DNA from: Shewanella glacialimarina
GTDB lineage: Bacteria; Pseudomonadota; Gammaproteobacteria; Enterobacterales; Shewanellaceae
DNA length: 64,000 nucleotides
Reading direction: 5' to 3'
Assembly (NCBI RefSeq): GCF_020511155.1
Contig: NZ_CP041216.1
Location: 2,852,001 to 2,916,000 of the forward strand
Shown: positions 57,125 to 64,000 of the stretch, one piece after another
Layout: each line of letters opens with the position of its first letter
How positions within the stretch are numbered: the stretch's first letter is position 1
Notes under the pieces: generated by a model
The model's input: only the letters and a program-made list of their open reading frames with translations
Databases searched by the model: none
Told to the model about the DNA's origin: nothing
Program-made: the position numbers and the translations under genes

Positions 57125-58138
57125 TTAAGTAGATAACACCTGCTTTAAAGATGTAATGAAAGTAGAAATATCTTTCGCTGTAATATCAGCATGGGTTACT
57201 AGGCGCAGTTGCTGACTAGGGCTAACCTTAATACCTTTTTGCAATAACGCGTGTGATAATCGATTGGGATCTATATGACTGGCTAAACGAGCAAATACCA
57301 TATTGGTTTGTACTGATTTCATATCAATCTCAAATTCGTCAAATTGATATAATGCCTCAGCGAGCTGTTTTGCGTGGTGATGGTCTTCAACTAATCGTTC
57401 AACTTGATCGGTTAAAGCCAATTTAGCCGCTGCGGCAATAATACCAGCTTGACGCATTCCGCCGCCCAACATTTTACGCCAACGAGTCGCTTTACCAATA
57501 AGCCGCTCATCGCCTAACAAAATAGAGCCAATTGGGGCACATAACCCTTTTGATAGACAAATAGAAACCGAATCAAAATATTGGGTAATATCAGCAATCG
57601 CAAGATTTTGGGCAACCGCTGCATTGGCTATTCTTGCGCCGTCTAAATGAATTTTTAAACCCCGATTAAAGGCCAAAGTTTGTGCTTGTGCTAAATACTC
57701 TTGCGATAAGACTTTACCGCCAATGGTATTTTCTAAGCTCAATAAACGGGTTCTGGCAAAATGAACGTCATCAGGTTTAATAGCAGCGTCGATATCTGAC
57801 AATAAAATACTACCGTCTTGCTGATTATTTAACGGCTGTGGCTGAATGCTACCAAGCACCGCAGCACCGCCGCCTTCAAATTTATAATTGTGCGCTTGTT
57901 GACCGCATAAATACTCGTCTCCACGCTCACAATGTGACATTAAGGCCAATAAATTAGCTTGAGTACCAGAGCTAACAAATAAGGCCGCATCAAAGCCATA
58001 CATTTCAGCGGCCATATCTTGTAGGTTGTTGACTGTCGGGTCATCACCATAAACATCATCACCCACAAGGGCACTGGCCATTGCTTTGCGCATTGCTGCT
58101 GTAGGTTGAGTAACAGTATCGCTTCTAAAATCAATCAT
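57125..58138 (-). CDS. ltaE: Low-specificity L-threonine aldolase
   Basis: PLP enzyme of 337 residues that splits threonine or allo-threonine to glycine and acetaldehyde. Signatures: IDFRSDTVTQPTAAMRKAM, GDDVYGDDPTVNNLQ, ALFVSSGTQANLLAL, LHLDGARIANAAVAQ (the PLP-Asp) and SVSICLSKGLCAPIGS (Schiff-base lysine). The motif set and length are normal. The upstream tpx gene ends 44 bases before it on the same strand, so cotranscription is possible. No Shine-Dalgarno of strength is visible. Confidence 0.93.
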   Translation of the reverse strand: MIDFRSDTVTQPTAAMRKAMASALVGDDVYGDDPTVNNLQDMAAEMYGFDAALFVSSGTQANLLALMSHCERGDEYLCGQQAHNYKFEGGGAAVLGSIQPQPLNNQQDGSILLSDIDAAIKPDDVHFARTRLLSLENTIGGKVLSQEYLAQAQTLAFNRGLKIHLDGARIANAAVAQNLAIADITQYFDSVSICLSKGLCAPIGSILLGDERLIGKATRWRKMLGGGMRQAGIIAAAAKLALTDQVERLVEDHHHAKQLAEALYQFDEFEIDMKSVQTNMVFARLASHIDPNRLSHALLQKGIKVSPSQQLRLVTHADITAKDISTFITSLKQVLST

Positions 58139-58182
58139 AATAAATCATCATTTATCCAAACCATGGCCGACAGTGTAACGGA

Positions 58183-58779
58183 TTAAGATTTAGCTGCAGC
58201 AATTTTTGTTAATGCTGCTATTGCCGCATCATAATCAGGGTGGCTGCCGACTTCTTTAACAAGCTCTTGATACTGTAGCTGGCCATTGGCATCAATAATA
58301 AATATTGCCCGAGCCAGTAAGCCACGGCTTTCAATCAATAATCCATATTGGTCAGCAAAGTTACGCCATACTGAATCAGATAATACTTTAATTTTATCAA
58401 CGCTTTCAGTTTGGCAAAAACGCTTTTGAGCAAAAGGTAAATCTGTACTAATAGTCAGCATAACAACGTCGGCATCAAAATTAGCAAATTCACTGTTAAA
58501 TCGTTTTGTTTGCAACGCACACACACCGGTATCTAAGCTTGGTACGGCACTGATTAATACTGTTTTACCTTTAAAATCACTTAAATTAACCGGATTAAAC
58601 TTATCATCAACCACTTTAAACTCAGGGGCTGGCATATTATTAGCGGGTAAATCACCTTTAAGCACCACCGGTTGTCCACCCATTGTGACTTCAGCAGCTT
58701 GCGTAAAGTTAATAAATACTGGACTGGCAATTAACACTAAGGACAAACCTATGTTCAATAAAGATTGTTGAAATGTCAT
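58183..58779 (-). CDS. tpx: Thiol peroxidase Tpx with signal peptide
   Basis: 198 residues. The C-terminal 165 are an atypical 2-Cys peroxiredoxin of the Tpx group: VTMGGQPVVLKGDLP, peroxidatic Cys 87 in PSLDTGVCALQTKRFN and resolving Cys 122 in RFCQTE. The N-terminal 29 residues (LLNIGLSLVLIASPVFINFTQAAE) form a clear signal peptide with an A-x-A-like cleavage site. It is therefore likely to be exported to the periplasm, unlike most Tpx proteins. AGGAG lies six bases before the ATG. Confidence 0.92.
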   Translation of the reverse strand: MTFQQSLLNIGLSLVLIASPVFINFTQAAEVTMGGQPVVLKGDLPANNMPAPEFKVVDDKFNPVNLSDFKGKTVLISAVPSLDTGVCALQTKRFNSEFANFDADVVMLTISTDLPFAQKRFCQTESVDKIKVLSDSVWRNFADQYGLLIESRGLLARAIFIIDANGQLQYQELVKEVGSHPDYDAAIAALTKIAAAKS

Positions 58780-58810
58780 TATATTCTCCTGATTAATGAT
58801 AAAAATAATA

Positions 58811-58834
58811 AAAAACCAGCCTTGTGGCTGGTTC
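58811..58834 (-). terminator. ompA-mscS terminator
   Basis: On the minus strand AACCAGCC pairs with GGCTGGTT around a 4-base loop, followed by T5, 30 bases past the mscS stop. Confidence 0.85.
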
Positions 58835-58863
58835 TTGATATACGCAGTTAATCAAATAACTGA

Positions 58864-59697
58864 TTAACTTGCTGCTAATTCTTTAACATGTAAATCCATT
58901 TGTGGAAATGGTATTTCAATCTCAGCTGCATCTAATGCATTTTTGATTTGCTCTAAAATTTGAAAACGCGCTGGCCAGTAATCACCCGTGCTCACCCATG
59001 GACGAACAACGAAGTTAATCGATGAATCAGCTAACTCAGCTAAACCAATAGTGTAAGCAGGATCTTTTAATACAAATTCATTGTTATCTAATACTTCAGC
59101 CAATACTTTTTTAGTTTTCGCGATATCAGAGGTATAGCCCACACCGATGACTAAGTCGATACGACGCTTTTCAAGCGCTGAATAATTGGTAATAGTGCCA
59201 TTCATAATGGCTGAGTTTGGCGCAGTGATAAGTTTATTATCACCCGTACGAAGCTTAGTCGAGAAAATAGTAATCTCATCTACTACACCGGCAACGCCTG
59301 CGGCTTCGATAAAGTCACCCACACGACATGGACGGAATAATACCATTAATACGCCTGAGGCAAAGTTAGATAGTGACCCCTGTAATGCCAAACCAACAGC
59401 CAAACCTGCAGCACCAATAACAGCTACGAGTGAAGCGGTTTGCACGCCTATTTGACCTAATGTAGCCACAATGGTGAATACAAATACAACTGACCATGCA
59501 AGGTTTGACACAAATGACACTACAGTTTGATCAACTTTGCGACTGGTTAATACTTTATCAGTGAGGCGTTTTGCTACACCAGCAAAATACTTACCAATAA
59601 AAAACATCGCCAAAGCAGCTAATGTTTTAAGTCCATAAGCCATAATAAACTCTGGTGCTTGCTTTATTAACGCTTCTAAACCGTCAAGGTTTTCCAT
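58864..59697 (-). CDS. mscS: Small-conductance mechanosensitive channel MscS
   Basis: 277 residues. Three transmembrane helices with the pore-lining TM3 (VAVIGAAGLAVGLALQGSLSNFASGVLM, about 93-120). A cytoplasmic beta domain follows: FRPCRVGDFIEAAGVAGVVDEITIFSTKLRTGDN and ITAPNSAIMNGTITNYS. It releases osmolytes when the membrane is stretched on hypo-osmotic shock. GGGAG is upstream of the ATG. It lies 24 bases after the OmpA-type gene on the same strand, so the two probably share an mRNA. Confidence 0.94.
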   Translation of the reverse strand: MENLDGLEALIKQAPEFIMAYGLKTLAALAMFFIGKYFAGVAKRLTDKVLTSRKVDQTVVSFVSNLAWSVVFVFTIVATLGQIGVQTASLVAVIGAAGLAVGLALQGSLSNFASGVLMVLFRPCRVGDFIEAAGVAGVVDEITIFSTKLRTGDNKLITAPNSAIMNGTITNYSALEKRRIDLVIGVGYTSDIAKTKKVLAEVLDNNEFVLKDPAYTIGLAELADSSINFVVRPWVSTGDYWPARFQILEQIKNALDAAEIEIPFPQMDLHVKELAAS

Positions 59698-59721
59698 TTT
59701 TTTACTCCCTAAAGTGACAGA

Positions 59722-60384
59722 TTATTCTGCCGAAATGATAAATTCTACCCGTCTATTGCGTTGTCGCCCTTCAGATGTGGCGTTATCCGCAGCGGGTTGG
59801 GTGTTACTCATCCCTTTTACAGAAATGTTGTCAGGATTAAAATTAAATTCGGTGACTAATATTGCTTTTACGCTGTTTGCCCGGGCTAATGAAAGCGCTT
59901 GATTTAACTCATCACTTCCCAATAAATCGGCATGTCCAACTAGGTCTAAAGTTACATTATTACCTTGGGCTATTATTTTATTGATACTGTCAAACACAGG
60001 TCTTTGCGATAACATCACCTCTGCTTTAGCAAATTCAAAATAAATAGGTTGTACAACTTGCTGTAAACAATTAACTACGCCATCAGCACCCAGTTGCTCG
60101 CAGCGATTAACATATTCTGTAGTGCTGGTTGGTTGTTCAGCAACTGCTGTTATAGGTTCTTCATCAAAAATAGGAGCTTCATCAATATTGGATTCAGTTA
60201 AAGCAAAAGCTGGATCGTTACAGCCATTAGCCATAACCACCTCACCTTGAGGAGTATCAGCACAGGCATCTTTTTTATCTGGTACGCCATCCATGTCTGA
60301 ATCAATCCATGCCAAAGCTGGGGTGCTGATCAAAAAAAGCCATAGTACTAATACAGGTACGAATATAGTCAGTAATGAACGCAT
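59722..60384 (-). CDS. OmpA-family peptidoglycan-binding protein with type-3 repeat
   Basis: About 220 residues: signal peptide (ends TPALAWID), a calcium-binding thrombospondin type-3-like repeat DSDMDGVPDKKDACADTPQG, a Pro/Glu-rich linker, and the OmpA C-terminal domain. The latter has the DLVGHADLLGSDELNQALSLARANSVK core and NRRVEFII. It likely bridges outer membrane and peptidoglycan. GGAG five bases before the ATG at 60384 favours that start over the ATG at 60399. It is cotranscribed with mscS. Confidence 0.9.
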   Translation of the reverse strand: MRSLLTIFVPVLVLWLFLISTPALAWIDSDMDGVPDKKDACADTPQGEVVMANGCNDPAFALTESNIDEAPIFDEEPITAVAEQPTSTTEYVNRCEQLGADGVVNCLQQVVQPIYFEFAKAEVMLSQRPVFDSINKIIAQGNNVTLDLVGHADLLGSDELNQALSLARANSVKAILVTEFNFNPDNISVKGMSNTQPAADNATSEGRQRNRRVEFIISAE

Positions 60385-60399
60385 GCTGTCTCCAATCAT

Positions 60400-60994
60400 G
60401 TGATTTTAATACAGTAAGACAACACTTTTTGAGATTTTAACTTTTTTAACAAGTTTGAATTATACATATTTTAACTTCTAGCGACACATTTGCAATCAAG
60501 CAAACATAAATTACTGCAAACAAGTTAATGCTTTATGTATTTCAGCTCAAAATAGCACCATCTAAAACTTATAAGGTCAATCTATAATTATCGGCAATAA
60601 ACTCACAAACTTGATAACAGTAGCTGAAATCAGCATAGAGATATTGAAAATAACTGGCCCTGTATAATAAGCATACAAGCCAACTTAAAAAATGATATAT
60701 GTTTACAAAAGTGTAACCCGCAAAATGCGCCTGATACCCGCACAAACATTGACTTAAGCGTCCTGAAAAGGGTATATAAGGTGGGATTTTTGATGTTTTA
60801 AACAAATTAAACATTAAATGAATAATATTTATTATAAGAAATGAACTATAAATCGGCCAAGATTGCCCAGATAAAAAGCACAACATCTTCATGATGCAAT
60901 GCCTAATCGCAATACTTTGCCTAAATATGCAAACAATTATTCTGTGGTGCAACTTGTGCCGCAGCCAATCACAAGCTTTAAGGTGGAAAACTTA
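60400..60994. other. Long intergenic region before the peptide transporter
   Basis: 595 AT-rich bases between divergent genes. Apart from a candidate promoter at 60749-60778, I see no gene. The possible leftward ORF 60569-60952 lacks a plausible ribosome site and family. A long leader of about 200 bases would precede the transporter if the promoter is real. Confidence 0.5.
60749..60778 (+). promoter_or_regulatory. Candidate promoter for the POT transporter
   Basis: TTGACT, an 18-base spacer, then TATATA. It is close to sigma-70 consensus and faces the transporter. No other hexamer pair nearby looks better. Confidence 0.4.
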
Positions 60995-62500
60995 ATGAGT
61001 GAAGTAAAAGCACCAGGAACGATGCTTGGGCATCCAAAAGGATTGTTCCTTCTCTTTACAACTGAATTGTGGGAACGATTCAGTTATTACGCAATGCGTG
61101 CCATATTGGTCCTTTATTTGGTTGATAAAGTTCAAGCAGATGGTGGTAGTGGTTTAGGTTGGACCCCACAGGATGCATTATCTCTTTATGGAACCTTTAC
61201 CGGTTTAGTCTATTTAACGCCGCTTATTGGCGGTTGGTTAGCAGATAATTACCTTGGCCAACGTAAATCTATTTATATTGGTGGTGCGTTAATGGCAATA
61301 GGGCAATTTACCCTTGCAGCGCCGCATAGCTGGTTTTCTGGTTTAGAAACCACTCTGTTCTATATTGGTTTAGGTACGTTAATATTAGGTAACGGACTGT
61401 TTAAACCTAACATCTCTACTATGGTTGGCGACTTGTATGAAGAAGGCGATCACCGTCGTGATGGTGCATTCACTATTTTTTACATGGGTATCAACGTTGG
61501 CGCCGCGCTATCGGGTATTATTGTAGCTTGGGCTTACACAACTTTTGGCCATACTGAAGTGGTTGCAGGACAAGAGGTATTTGTTAATAACTGGCAGGCT
61601 GGTTTCTTCTGTGCAGGTGTTGGTATGGTTGCATCGTTAATTATTCAATTCTTTTTTGCTCAAAGATTACTTGGCGATATCGGTACTGTTCCTGCAGCAA
61701 AGCTCGAACGAGACAGAAATGCACTTAAAGGACAAGTCCGCAGTGAGCCACTGACTAAAATTGAACGTGATCGCATAAAAGTAATTATGATTATGGGTTT
61801 ATTTACCATTATCTTCTGGGCTGGTTTTGAACAAGCCGGTGGATTAATGAACCTATTCACCAATAACTTTACAGACCGTATGATTGGTAGCTGGGAAGTC
61901 CCCACCACTTACTTCCAATCACTGAATGCTATTTTTATCGTCATTTTCGCCCCCGTGATAGCCTCAATTTGGATACGTTTAGGTAAGAACGAACCCAATT
62001 CGCCCGTTAAGTTTGCCCTTGGTCTAGTATTACTTGGCATTGGTTTCTTATTTATGATTGGTGCTGTTTTGCAAATGGGCGGCGACGCTTCAATCAAATC
62101 AAGCATGTGGTGGTTAGTCGGCGCATATTTCTTCCATACTATGGGGGAACTATGTTTATCACCTATTGGTTTATCTATGGTCACTAAACTGGCTCCACTG
62201 CGTATAGCATCACTTATGATGGGCGCATGGTTCCTATTTATTGCTATTGCAAACAAAGTTGGCGGATTAGTTGGTTCACTGATTGGCCACGGTGGCAGCG
62301 TTGAAGATCAACTTGCTAATGCAATGTCAATCTTCGCCGGCATCGCAATTACAGCGGCGGTTTCAGGTATAATTTTATACTTTATGGCTGACAAGTTAGT
62401 GGATTGGATGCACGGTGCTGAAGGCCATAATGATTCTGAAGAAGAAGCATTAGCGGAAGAAATTGCCGTTACTGCAGAACACGAAGCGATTAAACGTTAA
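60995..62500 (+). CDS. Proton-dependent oligopeptide transporter (POT/PTR family)
   Basis: 501 residues, MFS-type with about 14 helices. POT signatures: LWERFSYYAMRAILVLYL (ExxERFxYY, for proton coupling, near the start), GGWLADNYLGQRKSIYIGG, and GNGLFKPNISTMVGDLY. It brings in di- and tripeptides with protons. The frame opens at 60899, but AGGTGG eight bases before the ATG at 60995 (MSEVKAPGTMLGH) is the better start. The C-terminal 30 residues are acidic. Monocistronic, ending in a good terminator. It is of the DtpA/DtpB type. Confidence 0.93.
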   Translation: MSEVKAPGTMLGHPKGLFLLFTTELWERFSYYAMRAILVLYLVDKVQADGGSGLGWTPQDALSLYGTFTGLVYLTPLIGGWLADNYLGQRKSIYIGGALMAIGQFTLAAPHSWFSGLETTLFYIGLGTLILGNGLFKPNISTMVGDLYEEGDHRRDGAFTIFYMGINVGAALSGIIVAWAYTTFGHTEVVAGQEVFVNNWQAGFFCAGVGMVASLIIQFFFAQRLLGDIGTVPAAKLERDRNALKGQVRSEPLTKIERDRIKVIMIMGLFTIIFWAGFEQAGGLMNLFTNNFTDRMIGSWEVPTTYFQSLNAIFIVIFAPVIASIWIRLGKNEPNSPVKFALGLVLLGIGFLFMIGAVLQMGGDASIKSSMWWLVGAYFFHTMGELCLSPIGLSMVTKLAPLRIASLMMGAWFLFIAIANKVGGLVGSLIGHGGSVEDQLANAMSIFAGIAITAAVSGIILYFMADKLVDWMHGAEGHNDSEEEALAEEIAVTAEHEAIKR

Positions 62501-62563
62501 TCGCTTGCTATTGAAGTTACTAAGGTAGCTTAATAGGTAAATAAATCATCATATTAATGATAT

Positions 62564-62602
62564 GAAAATGGGCTTTAGATGTAAATCTAAGGCCCATTTT
62601 AT
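62564..62602 (+). terminator. Terminator after the POT transporter
   Basis: AAAATGGGC and inner TAGAT pair with ATCTA and GGCCCATTTT, followed by ATTTG. The stem is interrupted by small internal mismatches. Confidence 0.8.
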
Positions 62603-62669
62603 TTGTATAATTTCGATTGAATAACGAATACGATATAACGGATAACTAGAATTTATTAACCTTCTCTCA

Positions 62670-64000
62670 CTAACTCACTAGCTTATCTAATTGCACTTGC
62701 AGTGATGGGTGATATCCTGCCCTGGCTTTAGCGTATATTTGCTCAACTTCCTGTTTATACCCAGCAACTAATAACTCGCTATAAAGTGGTTTAACAAACT
62801 TAGCGCGCCCGACTGAAATGAGAAACGCCGATAAGGGTTCAAGCACGGGATCATAATGATTTCGAATAGCGACCCTAAACCAATCACAAACAATTTCTGC
62901 ATTTTTACTTTGACTAAATAAAAAGGTGTCATCTAAATCAAGTAACTGTTCTTGGCTGATAACCTGTGGTAACTGATTTAAAAAATACTGCCAATGATGA
63001 ACCCGCCAGTCACTCACATTCAGCATTTTTGCTGGTTTTTTATGTTTAATGTCTATAAGCGCCAAATATACTTTATCTAAACTGCTTGAAGAAGGAGGTA
63101 CAAACCAATGAGGCAGTCCTTCACCATATACCCACTCTTTTAATTCAACTTCAGATAACTTATCTGGAAAACTGGGTAATACATGTTGCAGCATATAAGC
63201 CATAAAGACTTCAGTGGTAATGGCTTTGAAAGCAAAGTGAGTGACATATTGAAACAAAAAAGCATCAAAGGATTCACGGCCAAAACGCTGCTCTAGTTCA
63301 TGGACAAACATTGATGCTTTATCATAGGTAAAACGATTAAATGCCTGATTTGGATCTCGCGTTTGAACATTTGCAGGCAAGGTTTGATTTATCAAATCAA
63401 CACACTGCATTTCAGCTTCTAAACGAGTGTATTCATTAACCCATTCTAAATCAGCTTGCTCTTTGCCATATACAGCTTCAACGATACGATTAGTAAAGTA
63501 GGTGGTAAATCCTTCGTTAAGCCATAGATCACGCCATGTCGCATTACTGACCAAGTTTCCAGTCCAAGAATGTGCCAGCTCATGGGCTACCGTAGACACT
63601 AAACTTTTATCACCCGCTATCAAGGTTGGGGTCATAAATGCCAGCATAGGATTTTCCATACCGCCAAAGGGAAAACTAGGTGGTAATACAATCATGTCGT
63701 ACCTTTGCCACGCATAAGGGCCAAGTAATGACTCTGCTACCTTGATCATCGCTTCTGTATCTTCAAACTCTTTAACCGCACTTGCTAGCATTGCAGGTTC
63801 GGTATAAATACCACTTCTAGGTCCTGTCACTTCAAACGCTAAGTCCCCTACTGCTAAGGCCAGTAGATGAGTCGGTATGGGCTTATCCATCACAAAATGG
63901 AAAATACCATCTTTAGGCATCTGCGGATTATTAAGCGCACTCATTACTGCACGTAAACCATTATTAACTTTAATGGTGGCGTCGAACGTTACCCGCGCTT
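62670..64000 (-). CDS. M1 aminopeptidase, leukotriene A4 hydrolase-like (5' end outside window)
   Basis: The frame stays open to the window edge, and the codons beyond the ATG at 63944 continue the family sequence (TFDATIKVNNGLRAV before it), so the gene begins upstream. The zinc motif VAHELAHSWTGNLVSN with the third ligand in LWLNEGFTTYF is present. GGMEN binds the peptide N-terminus, and TYDKASMFVHELE contains the conserved transition-state Tyr region. The C-terminal helical domain matches LTA4H rather than PepN, including KVYLALIDIK. It cleaves N-terminal residues from peptides. With the adjacent peptide importer, it suggests peptide utilisation. Confidence 0.93.
   Translation of the reverse strand, partial: ARVTFDATIKVNNGLRAVMSALNNPQMPKDGIFHFVMDKPIPTHLLALAVGDLAFEVTGPRSGIYTEPAMLASAVKEFEDTEAMIKVAESLLGPYAWQRYDMIVLPPSFPFGGMENPMLAFMTPTLIAGDKSLVSTVAHELAHSWTGNLVSNATWRDLWLNEGFTTYFTNRIVEAVYGKEQADLEWVNEYTRLEAEMQCVDLINQTLPANVQTRDPNQAFNRFTYDKASMFVHELEQRFGRESFDAFLFQYVTHFAFKAITTEVFMAYMLQHVLPSFPDKLSEVELKEWVYGEGLPHWFVPPSSSSLDKVYLALIDIKHKKPAKMLNVSDWRVHHWQYFLNQLPQVISQEQLLDLDDTFLFSQSKNAEIVCDWFRVAIRNHYDPVLEPLSAFLISVGRAKFVKPLYSELLVAGYKQEVEQIYAKARAGYHPSLQVQLDKLVS

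Noticed and set aside
60569..60952. Leftward ORF of 127 residues before the POT gene
   Set aside because: Odd composition, no ribosome site, and it overlaps the 5' end of the transporter frame and its probable promoter.
60749..60994. Structured leader or riboswitch before the POT transporter
   Set aside because: The long leader shows no conserved aptamer or stable fold that I could draw.

Overview
The window looks like ordinary chromosome of a marine gammaproteobacterium, most likely Shewanella or a close relative. This is inferred from the gene set, the protein sequences and gene order as I remember them, not from a database search. The clues are a MerR-type LiuR in front of a leucine-degradation operon (liuABCDE plus a CoA-transferase), menA, a DctPQM TRAP transporter with DctBD, rcsF-trmO-proS synteny, and a lysine-riboswitch-controlled NhaC-type transporter. 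DNA is moderately AT-rich throughout. I see no insertion sequence, prophage, CRISPR array, integron or plasmid gene.

Layout. 1-5.1 kb: 3' end of a chemotaxis receptor, thymidine kinase, a lysine riboswitch with its transporter, and the electron-transfer flavoprotein operon etfBA. 5.6-9.8 kb: hns, rcsF, trmO, a hexapeptide acetyltransferase and proS. 9.9-16.9 kb: a GAF histidine kinase with an HD-GYP response regulator, a patatin, a 52-residue unannotated ORF, mgtE and a glutathione peroxidase. 17.2-18.8 kb: a leftward tRNA operon (six tRNA-Glu, two tRNA-Ala, one decayed tRNA-Glu copy) with its own sigma-70 promoter, directly downstream of gltX. 20.5-21.2 kb: six identical tRNA-Val genes behind another strong promoter. 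21.5-28.1 kb: a sigma-54 promoter, dctPQM and dctBD.

28.2-33.6 kb: an MFS exporter, a YbaY-like lipoprotein, tesB, menA and gnd. 33.9-44.9 kb: prpE, divergent from liuR-liuABCDE-scoAB. 44.9-51 kb: a GNAT enzyme, a diguanylate cyclase, a DUF1097 protein, an unassigned radical SAM enzyme, a TlpA-like thioredoxin and a MEST-like hydrolase. 51.2-64 kb: an acyl-CoA dehydrogenase, a three-gene RimB-RimK-carboxypeptidase operon, DUF2461, a YciA-type thioesterase, ltaE, an exported Tpx, OmpA-MscS, a POT peptide transporter and the 3' part of an LTA4H-type M1 aminopeptidase.

How it works together. The metabolic core is breakdown of branched-chain amino and fatty acids: LiuA-E and ScoAB take isovaleryl-CoA to acetyl-CoA, PrpE handles propionate, and EtfBA collects the electrons. 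LiuR-type operators lie in front of both liuR and etfB, and a PsrA-type operator also precedes etfB, so the two loci are probably coregulated. DctBD and the sigma-54 promoter form a self-contained C4-dicarboxylate uptake circuit.

I did not find a clearly new multi-gene system. The most interesting items are the RimB-RimK-AstE-like writer/eraser operon, the tandem tRNA-Glu array with a decaying copy, the radical SAM and MEST-like orphans, a DctD with an altered GAFTGA loop, a candidate small RNA, the small ORF, and a Tpx with a signal peptide.
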